Shown: piece by piece, positions 36,560 through 48,281 of the stretch
Numbering within the stretch: the first letter of the stretch is position 1
Layout: the number at the start of each line of letters is the position of its first letter
Assembly (NCBI RefSeq): GCF_020080835.1
Contig: NC_058165.1
Coordinates: forward strand, 4,811,771-4,875,770
Direction of reading: 5' to 3'
From: Cotesia glomerata
Taxonomy: Eukaryota; Arthropoda; Insecta; Hymenoptera; Braconidae
Length of the DNA stretch: 64,000 bases
Notes under the pieces: model-generated
The model's input: the letters and a program-made list of their open reading frames with translations, nothing else
Told to the model about the DNA's origin: nothing
The model's database searches: none
Made by a program: the position numbers and the translations under genes

Positions 36560-36614
36560 TTAAAAGTCATCTTGATTTACATTAGCTCAGAAAACAGAAA
36601 AAATACTTCCGACA

Positions 36615-36686
36615 GCCCGGACCGGGAATCGAACTCGGATCTTTCTGTTACGCACTAAGGGCTCTTCTAGTTAAGCTATCTGAAAC
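36615..36686 (-). pseudogene. tRNA-like core of tRNA-MITE
   Basis: On the minus strand it has A box TAGCTTAACTAG, a seven-base loop containing GCGTAA, and a B box like GAGTTCGATTCCCGG. The 3' strand of an acceptor-like stem ends in CGGGC. It is probably not aminoacylatable, but both Pol III boxes are near consensus. Confidence 0.72.
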
Positions 36687-36997
36687 ATCGTGCGTAACAA
36701 CTTTTCAGTCACCTAATAATTTTTTGTTTAACCCGATAACAGAAAAATATTTATTAAAATATAATCGATATAACTATTTATCAATAGTTACTTAAGTTAA
36801 TGCATAGTTCGAGTAACTGCAAAAAAAAAGTTTAGAAAATTATATTTTTATACTTGTGATGTTATAATTCAGCTAACTATGTACTTTTCTTTGAGTGTAC
36901 ATTTAATTCCATCTTCCTGACACGATTTATTCACTAAGAGAAAAATATAGTTCTCTAAACTAGGAAAATCTACTTAAATAGCATCACCACTATTTAA

Positions 36998-37670
36998 GGT
37001 AGTACTACCGTTACGACAAGAGTCAAATCCCAAAACCTTACACTGATAAAAATTGACTTGACTCAAGAGCCAAACTCTTGAACCAAGAATATCATTTTGA
37101 AGAAAATGATTTTCTTGGGTTAAGAGAATAAATTCTTGAGCTAAGAAATTATTCTTGGTTTAAGAAAATTTTCTTGAGTCAAAAACTTATTCTCTTGACT
37201 CAAGAAAATCATTTTCTTCAAAATGGAATTCTTGGTTCAAGAGTTTGGCTCTTGAGTCAAGTCAATTTTTTTATCAGTGTACCTTATTTGATTAACGTAG
37301 TAGATTTCCCTATACTAAATCGCGTTGGAGAAAGAGAGACAGAGATAAATTTTGAATGTTTTTTATTAACAAATATTCTCATAATCTCGAAAACCATACT
37401 GATTGTTATTGAATATGTTCTAGATGTTATTTTATCTCGTTGTCTTAATTTTTATAAGAATTTGAACGTCCAGTTTTGTGAAGTAAAATAAAGTCTGTGA
37501 TTTTCCATAAGGATCAATGGTAAAGGCAAAAATATGTAAATATTAATATCTTTTTTTCAGTTCTCGGTAGGCCTCCAAAAATTTAAGTGGTTAATTAAAA
37601 TATTATTATGTACCTATATGCCAAGTTTTATCAAATTCTGAACGTCAATTCTAAAACCGGTAGAACTACC
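36998..37670. mobile_element. TTAA-target MITE, GGTAGTACTACC family, copy 2
   Basis: TTAA at 36994-36997 and 37671-37674. It is similar to 22345-22774 throughout (for example GTAGATTTCCCTA and GGCAAAAATATGTAAA), with 432 bp remaining after the nested element and one TA are removed, almost the same length as copy 1. Confidence 0.93.
37041..37279. mobile_element. Palindromic TA MITE, CACTGATAAAAATT ends
   Basis: A 239-bp element with TA at 37039-37040 and 37280-37281. Its arms, about 70 bp or more, start CACTGATAAAAATTGACTTG and are near-perfect inverted copies; many CTTGAGTCAAG/CTTGGTTCAAG palindromes fill it. The empty site in copy 1 (about 22385) reads CTAACCTTATTTGG. Confidence 0.92.
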
Positions 37671-37808
37671 TTAATTGAAGTTCTTATATCTAAAATTATT
37701 TATTATATTGAACCCTGATAATTACTTAAACCATTTTTAGTTAAATAAGGGCTTAAAAGTCATCTGGATTAACTTTAGCTCAGAAAACAGAAAAAATAAT
37801 TCGGACGG

Positions 37809-37880
37809 CCCGGACCGGGAGTCGAACCTGGATTTTTTGGTTACGCATTAAGGGCTCTTCCAGTTAAGCTATTTGAGACA
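37809..37880 (-). pseudogene. tRNA-like core of tRNA-MITE
   Basis: On the minus strand A box TAGCTTAACTGG is exact and the B-box region reads GGTTCGACTCCC. Anticodon-loop letters are TGCGTAA. This is among the best preserved tRNA-like cores in the window. Confidence 0.75.
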
Positions 37881-38089
37881 TCATCCGTAACAACCTTTTA
37901 ATCAACTACTAATTTTTTGATTAACACGATAGAAAAATATTTACTAAAATAGAGTCGATATAACTATTTATGAATAGTAACTTAAATTAATGCATAGTTC
38001 AAGTAACTACAAAAAAAAAAAGTCCAAAAAACCATATTTTTATACTTGTGACGTTATAATTCAGCTAACTATTCATTTTTCTCTTAGTG

Positions 38090-39719
38090 TAAACATAAAT
38101 GTAACAAATGACAAATCTAATTGACATACATTAAAACATAACGGATTTTAGTCATCAGCAGCTTGTTATTTTATTTATACTTTTATTAATCGGTCCTAAT
38201 ATATCAAGTGCCCTGATAGTTGTTTTTATTATACATAGTATATGTATATGTATGGTTGTAAGTTGCAACGTCGAATCTAAGAGAAAGTACATATAAAATG
38301 AACGGTTTTATCCATGTATTTATACGCAATTATATATAAATAGTACATGGCTGTATAAAACGCAGAAAGCACATCAGCGCAACTGCGTGCCTACCGGTAA
38401 TCACGCCGAAGAATAAAGTTATTCAAGAACATAAATAACCAGAGTGCCTGAAATAAGGCATTAATTTATGTTATTTATCGCCCATTACGTGGTAGAGAAA
38501 CATTCGTGCTGGGTTAATAATTTATCATTCTCGGCACGCATCTACATCCTAAACTGTCGTTTTTCCCCAGCTCTGTATATATATTTACTAATTTTTAGTA
38601 TATTATTGTTCTTTTCACGGTTGTAATTAGTATATAGAGCGCGTTTTAAATTTATCCATATAATTTATATACTATATACGTATATATAAATACATTCTAT
38701 GAGTACATAACAATTATTTCTAGGTGACAACTTTACAAGCAGTGATATTTTTAAATAACTTTTTATAATTTATTTAACCACTCAAACACAATGCGAACTT
38801 TAACGTTTATTAATTATCACTATAATAAATATTTATATTTTTTTTTAATCAGATGAAACAATAACTAATATTAATGAGGAAAATTAAAGTCACTAAGCAC
38901 TGCACGGAAAAATAAAATATAAAATATAGATTTAAAAAATTTTCACACAGTATCTCTTAAGGTTGCATGGACAGTACTCCGTAAGTCATAATAAAATCTA
39001 AATTTTTTTTTTATTAAAATTAAAAATTTGAATACGAAAATTCATTACTATAATTTAACCGTTACCTTACATTATTATTAATTAAAATAATTAAATAATT
39101 TCATTAACAAAAATTATAAATAGTCAACGTTTGACTCAAGTATTTTTTCACAAAACTCAGACCTGGCAACACCGCGCATAACAGCTGTTTATATTTATCT
39201 AGCTGTGTAGTGTTGAGTTGAAAAACAACCCATAAATATACACAGGAATTATTAAAATTCAAAATTCGCGCGTTCTGTTCTGTGCAATGTTGCCAAAACT
39301 GCGCTGAGTCACGTGGCTTATTTATTTTTAAATATGTCGGCCTGAAATTTTCGTGAATTTCTCATCTTTTGCATTAAAATATCTTTAAAAGCTTTCGTCA
39401 GAAAATTTTCATTTTATTTTTAACGTGTTCTACGAAAGTTGATTGACTGAAATACAAGTTTTTTGTTTTTTAATCTTCCTATGAGGTAGTCAAATAAATC
39501 GATATATGTGCAATCCGCCAATAGTCTCTCTATAGGCTAGATGTTAAATTTCAATTTTTTAATAATTTATTAAAGGATAACCTTTCGTCAGATCTAATCC
39601 AAAAAATTAATTTAGACGTATAAGATAGCAATTCATAACATATCAAAAAATTAGCTTTTGATATTCACAAGTGCATTAGTGTCCGAACAACCTTAAATAA
39701 ATTTGCAGGAATCAAGATA
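38090..39719. other. Unassigned; island at 38340-38570
   Basis: AT-rich with a unique, more balanced patch at 38340-38570. No gene, RNA or element boundary is recognised. Confidence 0.4.
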
Positions 39720-41420
39720 GGTTTTTATGTTTTAATCTGTATAGTTAAGAGAATAAGGAAAATTTTGTCTCTGGCGGATTTATATGATAAAATGAGTTTT
39801 TTAAATTAAATTTAGTATCACTGAAAATGTCAAGACCTGAATTAGTGCCTTTTCAATGTTTCATATGCTTTTCTAGAATAGTTTATTTATTATGATAAAT
39901 TTTCAAAGTAGTTGTAAATAGATTGAAATTTCGCGATAAACAAAATTTGTTTATTTATTTATTTTGTTTTGTACATGTCAATGTGGTTATTTGTCAAATT
40001 AATTTATATAATTAAGAGACTAAGAAAAATTTTTTAACGGGTATATCTTTATCGTAAATTGGGTTTGATATTTTTTCAGCGATACACGGTGAGAAATTTC
40101 CATTATTTTTTATTCTGCATGGATTTTAGATATTACAATGGTGCATATTACTAGTGAACCTTATTGACTCAGAATAAAATTTTACTATGGCCCATAGTAA
40201 TTTCCGAAACAAATGAAATCAGACATAGTAAATGGTAGAAATTGAAATGTACCATAGTAAAATGAAATATGCAATAATTTAAATTTCCGAATGTACTATA
40301 GCAAAAAAAATAAGAAAACGTTTGTAAAAATAAAAATTTTAGAGTAAAAATATTTTTAGCAATCAAAAAATATCAAACCAAACAAGATTTTTTTGTTTGC
40401 AATAATTTTTAAAAATATTTTTTAAAATATAGTTTTTTATTTTTTTTTTTCATTTTTAACAATGAACGTAGGATTTATTTTGGCAGTTAATTTTATTATG
40501 AATAAGTATAAACACAATATATAACTTTTAAATTATTTTTTATTATTATTAGAAGTGTCGGTTGCAGGTTAACCATCAAATGTTTGTTTTCATTTTAATT
40601 TTTCACGGTAAATTATTAAATATTTTATTATTTATGAATCTTACAAATTTTCATTAACTATTCATGTGTTGATGGATTTATAAACTAATATTTATTTAAA
40701 ACTTAATGTTTATTGCAATTTTCATAACACCGTTAACCACTACTGATAGCGTCTGTAGACTTATGTTGACAAAACAAAGCAGCACGAAAAAATGAAAGAG
40801 CGCGCGTCGCGACTGACGCGCATACGTTTACTATGGGACATTTGAAAATTTCATAGTCACAATTTTAAATTTAAACCGAGTACACGTGACTAAATGTGAA
40901 ACTTTTTTATAAATTTTTATTGTCGACTGAGCAACAGAAATTTTACTATGGAACTATAATGAAAAGTTTTAAGCACACTAACAGTTTTTGTTCTGTCAGT
41001 TTACGAAAATTTTTTATATATGTTTATGTAACAGTTGCATGGTCAAATTTACTATGGTCCCTAGTAAATATTGATTGGTACAATATGATATTCTTAAATT
41101 TTTATGGTAATATTTTGAATTGAGTCATTAAGGTTCAGTCATATTATGTATGCATAGTAAATTTCTACAGAAATTTCTCACCGTGTAGTCATTTATGATT
41201 TAAATAATTGAGAGAGTAAGGAAAATTTTGCGACGGGCATATTATTATTCTTAAAGGAATTTTTATAGTTTAATTTGGTATCATCAGAAAGATTTTGATA
41301 AGAATTAGTGCCTTTTGATTTTGTATATTTTTTAGTAGTCAATTTTTTATGTCAAGTTTTTGGAGGAGTTTTTAATAGCTTGTTGGTTCTATAAATTTAT
41401 TCCGTCACATTTGTCCATTA
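39720..41420. repeat. Degenerate ~0.3-kb repeat field around a MITE
   Basis: Three diverged copies share a phrase like AAGAGANTAAGGAAAATTTT, then a GGGTATAT/GGCGGAT step and, later, AATTAGTGCCTTTT (about 39747, 40012 and 41206). An inverse copy occurs at 46850-47030. The MITE at 40085-41185 splits the second copy from the third. Confidence 0.6.
40085..41185. mobile_element. TA-target MITE, CACGGTGAGAAATTTC ends
   Basis: A 1101-bp element with TA at 40083-40084 and 41186-41187. The 16-bp ends CACGGTGAGAAATTTC are perfectly inverted. TTTACTATGG-type motifs recur at 40180, 40827, 40945 and 41048, with inverse forms between. The open frames inside have no motifs. Confidence 0.9.
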
Positions 41421-43240
41421 AATTATTTTTAATTGATCCTGTGATAGCACTATTATTTTTAAAATTTATTTAAAAAGTACCCAAACTACTAGTGTGACTA
41501 TAAATATTAAAATATTAGTAAGCCTTATTTTTTTTATTTAACATACTGCAAATTGCTAATATTATTTAATTAAAGTATAAAAAATGTTATAATTTCAATT
41601 ATCAGTTTAAAAGGTCGGATGTTTTTTATTAGAGAAAAAAATTAACTACCTCGTTAAAGAATTTTTCTATGAGGCAGGCCATAAATAAAATGGCTTAAGA
41701 AGCGATAACGAAGAATAAAAAAATTTATTGTTGACAACTGGTCGGTTAGCCGATGCTAATTGCACATTGTGAAGTCATTTTACAAGCGTTACCACAAAAG
41801 GCAAGTAATAGATGTGGTAAAAGCAACAAGAAAAAACATATTAGAAAGAAACGGAATTTATAAACTCACGTTAGAGGAAAAGATGGAGAAACGTTTAAAA
41901 TCTGTAGAGAAAGAAAATATAGTCTGTTAGCAAGGTCGTGGTCCACGAACTGAGAAATTTATCGTCCGGAAGGACGGGAGAAAAATAACGGCGATATTTA
42001 TGTATCCGAATGTCTTTTCTTCTTCATCACTGGCTTTTGCCTGGTGCAAAGAAGTAAAAGGCAAAAGTACCCAATTCATAGCATATTGGGACCCAAGGAT
42101 ATAGTTTATGCTTGTATAAGGGCTGTTGAGCATAGAATTACTGAGCTACTAGGCCTGTTGGCATTTATACTTGACTGGTGCACAGAAGAGAATATATTTT
42201 ATCTATCTATAGATACCAGTTCTAACTTTCGACTCTCTGTGGGTAAACCAATATTTCAAGCTGAAGCGGAACCAAGATTGAGGCTAGGAAGCAAAGGAGG
42301 CTGCTGACCGCTGTAAAGATAAATTTGTTCCGCAATTGAGCCGGGCAGTACGCAATAAATCTTTCTCTATTAACCTTACATGCATGTATGTGCCTATATC
42401 ATCTGTTTTTTTTTTCTCGTTTCTTTTATGTCAAAGATTCACTTTTATATTAAAAGAAAATAACGTTGAAAAATGCTTTTTTTTTTTTATAGATACAAAC
42501 AGCGCATTTGATATATTTCTATCCGAAAAATTGTGGGTAAATTTAACTGTAAAAATAAACGATAGAAAAATAGACAATTTTTATCTTTTATGTGGATCTT
42601 TTGTTGGTTTAATTTGAGCTAGGTAACATAATTACTTGCAATTTAATGCATTTTATGGCAATTGGTAATTTTTTAAGGATGAAAAATTTTATGTAGTCAA
42701 GAATTAATCGGTTGAAAAATTATTATAGGAAACTACTATTGTTAACTTTTTTGAGTAAATCGATAAAATATCGTATTTTTAATTTTTAATGCATTTTAAT
42801 TTTTTTAATGTAAGAAAGAAAATTTAAAATACGTAACTTCATAAGTTGACAAAACTGAATGCCTCTTAAAATAGTAGTCCTGGTGCAATATTATCAAAAA
42901 ATTAGAGATTATATGCGCCGCAAAAGTATATGAGCTTATATCTAAGTAATCCATAATTTTTACGCAAGAATGTACCCGTAGAGACGTAACCCATACAATT
43001 GTTTCTGTCCGACTCTGTAGATATATACTTTTTCATAAATTGTTGAACTTTAATCCGTTATTTATAAATAATTAGACAGTCAAAATTTTTTTTTAATTTT
43101 TTTTTAAATTCACAACAAACACATTAAAAGACTGTCAGTTTTTTGAAAGTTTCTGACAGTTAGTTTTTTTTATAACTAAGAAACTGGTACAGAATTGCAG
43201 AGCGTATGCAATCAATGTTAAATATTCAATTTTTAATTGG
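41421..43240. other. Unassigned; possible decayed coding patch at 41760-41930
   Basis: Bases 41762-41929 are open for about 55 codons ending in a stop, with a Lys/Glu-rich reading that looks somewhat protein-like (for example LTLEEKMEKRLKSVEKEN). There is no start, no homology I recognise and no splice sites I can defend. The 87- and 93-codon frames downstream look like chance. Confidence 0.3.
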
Positions 43241-43244
43241 ATTC

Positions 43245-44712
43245 ATTTCGGGTTATAGGTGGTCAATCGACTTCAAATTTTAAGGGTAATTGTATCATCA
43301 TGTCCTTAATAAGTATACAAAAATTTAGAATTTTCTGACGCTATGCCTCAATCACGACAACTACCTTAAATCTTTAATATTATCATTAGGTGACAAGATA
43401 CAATGTAATTGTTCAATTATTAATATTTTTAAAGATATAAGCTCATTCTGATGTTACCCTCATCGAGACCTTTCATTTGAGTACTCACATGAATTTTTTA
43501 TATATTTTATATATATATGATATTTCTGATATTTGTGAAATATATAAAATATATAAAAAATTCATGTGGGTATTCAAATGAAAGGTCTCGATAAAGGTAA
43601 CATTGGGATGAGCTTATATCTTTAAAAATATCATTAGGTGACGAGATACAGTGTAATTTCTTAATTATAGATATTTTTAAAAATATAAAGAGAATTCATC
43701 TCGGATTATAGGTAGTCAATCGACTTCAAATTTTTAGAGTAATTGTATCATCATGTCCTTAATAAGTATACAAAAATTTAGAATTTTCTGACGCTATGCC
43801 TCAACCATGACAACTACCTTAAATCTTTAATATTATCATTAGGTGACAAGATACAATGTAATTGTTCAATTATTAATATTTTTAAAGATATAAGCTCATT
43901 CTGATGTTACCCTCATCGAGACCTTTCATTTGAGTACTCACATGAATTTTTTATATATTTTATATATATATGATATTTCTGATATTTGTGAAATATATAA
44001 AATATATAAAAAATTCATGTGGGTATTCAAATGAAAGGTCTCGATAAAGGTAACATTGGGATGAGCTTATATCTTTAAAAATATCATTAGGTGACGAGAT
44101 ACAGTGTAATTTCTTAATTATAGATATTTTTAAAAATATAAAGAGAATTCATCTCGGATTATAGGTAGTCAATCGACTTCAAATTTTTAGAGTAATTGTA
44201 TCATCATGTCCTTAATAAGTATACAAAAATTTAGAATTTTCTGACGCTATGCCTCAACCATGACAACTACCTTAAATCTTTAATATTATCATTAGGTGAC
44301 AAGATACAATGTAATTGTTCAATTATTAATATTTTTAAAAATATAAGCTCATCCTGATGTTACCCTCACCAAGACCTTTCATTTGAGTACTCACATGAAT
44401 TTTTTATACATTTTATATTTATGATATTTGTGAAATATATAAAAAATTCATGTGGGTATTTAAATAAAAGGTCTCGATAAGGGTAACATTGGGATGAGCT
44501 TATATCTTTAAAAATATCATCAGGTGACGAGATACAGTGTAATTTTTTAATTATAGACATTTTTAAAGATATAAAGAGAATTAATCTCAGGTTATAGGTA
44601 GTCAATCGACTTCAAATTTTAAGGGTAGTTTTATTATAATGTCCTTAATAAGTATACAAAAATTTAGAATTTTCTGACGGTATGTCTTAACCACGACAAC
44701 TACCTTAAATAT
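43245..44712. repeat. 453-bp satellite array of hairpin units
   Basis: About three units with period 453 bp (phrase TCTTTAATATTATCATTAGG at 43371, 43824 and 44277). Each unit contains an inverted pair: GGTAACATTGGGATGAGCTT with its counterpart AAGCTCATTCTGATGTTACC, and AAATGAAAGGTCTCGA with its counterpart, separated by a TATATA-rich centre. Units 1 and 2 are almost identical; the last is more diverged. Each unit ends in CAACTACCTTAA. Confidence 0.92.
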
Positions 44713-45697
44713 GTTTTCCTAAAAACTTAATAGAAATCGTCGGTTTTTTTTTTTGCACTCCCTAATGAATATGCTTGTCATAAATAAAAATATTTATCTA
44801 CCATATTTTCTAAAACTTTAAAAATTATAAATGTATTAAAAACACAATAGATTAATAAATAATAAAACTTCTGACGATTATAAATTATAATACCTTTCCC
44901 ATTATCTAAAGATCATAGATTTATGATGTGACAAAAGTATAAAGACCTAGGTGTTAAGGCTGTCAAGTTATTATTAGCATTGAATGCATACAAAACAGCA
45001 GTTTCTTAAAAGTCTAAACTCTAAACACATTGCAGTGCTATGTATATACTATAGAAATACAAGCTTATATGATACACTGTATACCTGACATGTTTGAGAC
45101 CTGAACCTCTAGTCATTCCGGCGAGGTATAGCTTGTAGGCTTACCACCTCACTTAAGGTTGTTGAAACGTGGAACAAGGGGACACAAGACACTGCGAATA
45201 ATGTATATTGTACATTGGGTACACATATATTGTACAGGTATAGAATAAAAGAGACCTGTGCTCCAGCTGTGTATTTATTAGCCTCAAGAAACCCTCAATC
45301 TTATGCCATTGTCATACAACTGACAGCTTGTCTAAACACTTAAAATTTAAACTTTCTATTTCAATACCGGCATCTATTGTATCATGCTCGGTTTTTTATC
45401 ACAATAGGATGAAAAACCGCGTCATAATAAATTAGCTTTCTCACTGACAGTTGGGCGACAAGGCACTCCAATAATCTAAGAATACATTAATATTTCAATA
45501 CATTGATGACCTACATTCGATACGCTTCAATTAGTTTCAATAATTCTTCATGGAATTTATACATTCAATTCAAATACAAATATGTATATATTATCTTTAA
45601 ATAAAATAATATATATTACCTTTTTGTGACTATTTTTCGTTTAATAAACATTATTATTTATGTTATTGTTTACATTGTATAAAATAAAAAAAGTTCC
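44713..45697. other. Unassigned; island at 45000-45310
   Basis: AT-rich with one unique balanced patch. No feature is recognised. Confidence 0.4.
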
Positions 45698-45888
45698 CAA
45701 ATATAAGAAATTAAAATGACTAACTATAAAAATGCATATTATGTAGCTTTAAAAGTTTATAATCAATTACCAAATAATAAAAAAACATTGATGTATTCTA
45801 ATTGGATAATAACTAATAGCTATAACTAGCAACCTTGCAGTCACTGTGACTGCCGTGACTTGTGAACTATAAATAAATAAATAAATGA
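45698..45888 (+). mobile_element. Probable LINE 3'-end fragment
   Basis: A short frame (about 45715-45827) reads ALKVYNQLPNN and then a stop, resembling the last residues of LINE reverse transcriptases, where a KxYNxLP motif is common. It is followed by AACTATAAATAAATAAATAA, a tail like that of the LINE at 25008. The frame ends early and breaks upstream, so this is a decayed piece. Confidence 0.5.
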
Positions 45889-45944
45889 AATTTTGGTTTA
45901 TTAAATAATGACTTTTGTTAAATTGCACCGTACTTTCTTAACTA

Positions 45945-46310
45945 TTGACGTTTTTAAAGATATAAGCTCATCCCGATGTTACACTCATCAAGAGCTTTTA
46001 TTTGAGTACCCACATGCATTTTTGATATATTTTTCATATATACATATATATAATATATAAAAATATATGAAAAATTGATGTGGGTACTCAAAGAAAAGGT
46101 CTCGATGAGTGTAATATCGGGGTGTGCTTATATCTTTAAAAATGTCAATAGTTCACAAGATACAAGGTCATTTCTTAATTATTGACATTTATGAAGATAT
46201 AAGCTCATCTTGATGTTATGCTCATCGAGACCTTTCATTTGAGTACCCACATGCATTTCTCATATATATTTTGTATATCTGATATTTGATATATTTGTGA
46301 TGTACTCAGA
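45945..46310. repeat. Dispersed copies of the satellite hairpin unit
   Basis: GATATAAGCTCATC, GAGACCTTTCATTTGAGTAC and CCCACATGCATTT recur in both orientations, forming one complete hairpin and half of another. They are related to, but diverged from, the 453-bp array units. Confidence 0.8.
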
Positions 46311-46311
46311 A

Positions 46312-46680
46312 AAAAAGGTTCACGTGAGCCAAGAATAGTATATTACACACCTAGGGAAGTAAAGTAAGAAATGTCTCCAGATCACATGTAATTGTTGGCC
46401 GAGGCGAAGCCGAGGTCAACAAACATGTGATCTGAGGCTTTCTTATTTACTTCCCGAGGAGTGTATACTATTTTTGTTCGACGAAGGCGGAAAGCGGCAA
46501 CTTAGTTTAGCGCAGCGGGACGAAAGTTGCCACTTTCCGCCCGGAGGGCAAGAATAGTATATTACACTACAAGGGCAGAAAGTTGAGATTCCGAGGCGAA
46601 GCCGAGGGCATCATGGCGCGCAGTTCAGGGCTCTCAGATTTCTGCCCTCGTAGTGTATACTAGTTTTCTTGTCATCCGGT
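46312..46680. repeat. Three GC-rich cruciform-like palindromes in a row
   Basis: 46344-46475 has arms AGTATATTACAC and GTGTATACT at the outside, then CAGATCACATGT and its inverse, and at the tip GCCGAGGCGAAGCCGAGG. 46477-46556 has GGCGGAAAG and GGCAACTT paired with their inverses. 46556-46670 repeats the AGTATATTACACTAC border with GGGCAGAAA and its inverse. The preceding 46312-46345 is a CACAGAAA MITE end fragment. Nothing coding is seen. Confidence 0.8.
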
Positions 46681-48281
46681 CAAAAGTACGCAAAAAATTG
46701 CGTTGAGAAAAAATTGATGCCTACCCCCGACATTTGCGGCACGAGCGAAGCGAGTTATTTCATAATTATGTATCTAGAGATAAAGTGTTTCCGAATGCAG
46801 CCAAAATACTTATCATAATAAATTGACTATCGGTGAGAATGATATGAAACCTTGAAAAGGCACAAATTCAATCCAAGACCTTTGCAATGACACTAAATTT
46901 CACTAAAAAAATTTTCAATTTTCTTAGTGGGAAGTTAAAAAACTGATTTTATTATATGACTATCCTGGAGACAAAATTTTTCTTATTCTCTTAATAATAT
47001 AGATTTATAATTAAGGATAAGCTAAATTTATAATTCATTCTGTTTTTGGCAACTAAATTTACGATACACTGTATTATTAATATATAAGTCTAATTCAAAT
47101 AATTTTATGTATAACTATTATTGAAATGTACTGGTTCTAAGCACAGGTGAAATTGCACCTCTTTAGAATTTTCTTTCAACAGAAATAAATGAATAAAAAA
47201 AAAAAAAAAAAAAAAAAATGTCAGAAAACATGTTTTGATGATATTCTTCATGATAAATTAATGACTATTTATAATAGGTAAAGTTGTATCGGTTTTTTCA
47301 GGTAACGAGCTGTCTTATATGAAAGGGTAATTGCATCCATCTACTGTAGGGGCGGAAGGTAATTAGTAGCGTCAAGAGAACAGTTATGCCGAGCAATAGA
47401 TACGGGAACAATGGACGGCCGGGACTGTCATGACAGGAATATGGGACGTGAGTCTGGATGAGTAAAATGGAAGAGTAGAAATGAGCAAGCAGGCAGGTTA
47501 CCAACAAGAGAGAAAGATAAAGAGAGAAAGTAAGTGAGTGAGTATGATGAATGAACGCACGGCTGTCGAGCGGCCATTGCTGTGCCGATGATGGATGGTC
47601 ACCATTCCTGTCTCTAATTATTTCATACTTTGCAATCGGAACGATAATCCATCCACGTTGATGATGGCTACGACCTGTCACTGATAAATCATCAAGCCGC
47701 GTCACGATCACGACAGTCGTTACGTGCTAAACTTTCAATGCCACTCCTCTTTCTCTTTCTTCTTTGTGTGCCATCATCTTTTTAGATCATTAACTGTACA
47801 ATGTAACATATTCTTTGTCATACGTTTTTTTTTCATTCAACTGTCTGCTCTCTCAATTCTATGGACATATGCTCATCGTTTATCATTCCAAATACTTCCG
47901 ATTTTAATATACGTACAACACTTGTTTTAGTACTCTCGATGTTTGTTAAATTAATTTTTTTTTCTACTAATTATCCTCTCAGTGATCATTTTCTGCTTTA
48001 AAATTACATTTCCGACCCAAAACTCCATTTTTCAACGTCATTTAATTTTACCTAAGCAAGGGCGTTTCTTCCGCAGAAATAACCTATAATTTCAGTTTTT
48101 TTCATGATTGACTACAGTATGACAGTAGTTACCTTAAGGTTTCTCTGCAGTTGTTAAATCCAACAGGTTTTCCTTCAATAAGTCTTTACAGAAAAATTTT
48201 TTTGGACAAACAAAATGCTGGAACGATAACAGCCCATTTGATTTTGTCATATCATTACGAAGTTTTGGTAAACCCTATATA
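46681..48281. other. Unassigned; island at 47290-47950
   Basis: Bases 46730-46760 carry another CGAGCGAAGCGAG palindrome. Bases 46845-47010 match the inverse of the 39720 repeat. The island 47290-47950 is unique and balanced; its 137-codon minus-strand frame (47298-47711) is the longest non-repeat frame but has no recognisable domain. A poly(A) run lies at about 47196-47218. Confidence 0.45.

Larger units (their letters stand above)
35951..36897 (-). mobile_element. tRNA-MITE with clean TTAA insertion
   Basis: From CACTAAAAGGAAAATCTGG to TTTTCTTTGAGTG. After removing the 457-bp TTAA MITE and one TTAA, the element is 486 bp, matching the next copy (481 bp). It has imperfect inverted ends of about 20 bp (CACTNARAGAAAA type), the tRNA-like core in the middle at 36615-36686, and no coding capacity. 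Confidence 0.88.
36932..38089 (-). mobile_element. tRNA-MITE with two-level nested insertion
   Basis: From CACTAAGAGAAAAATATAG to TTTTTCTCTTAGTG. The TTAA MITE of the GGTAGTACTACC family is inserted at a TTAA where siblings read CACTATTTAATTGAAG. That MITE in turn carries a 239-bp palindromic TA MITE. Without both, the element is about 481 bp. It lies only 34 bp from the previous copy. Confidence 0.9.

Noticed and set aside
36615..37880. A pair of functional tRNA genes
   Set aside because: Both lie at the same place in copies of a repeated element and have degenerate stems; repeat membership explains them better.
43245..44712. CRISPR-like array
   Set aside because: The repeat is 453 bp with no short repeat-spacer pattern, and the DNA is eukaryotic.
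47298..47711. 137-codon minus-strand frame
   Set aside because: It is the longest non-repeat frame but has no domain, no family resemblance and a hydrophobic patch expected from the base composition. No flanking signals support a gene.
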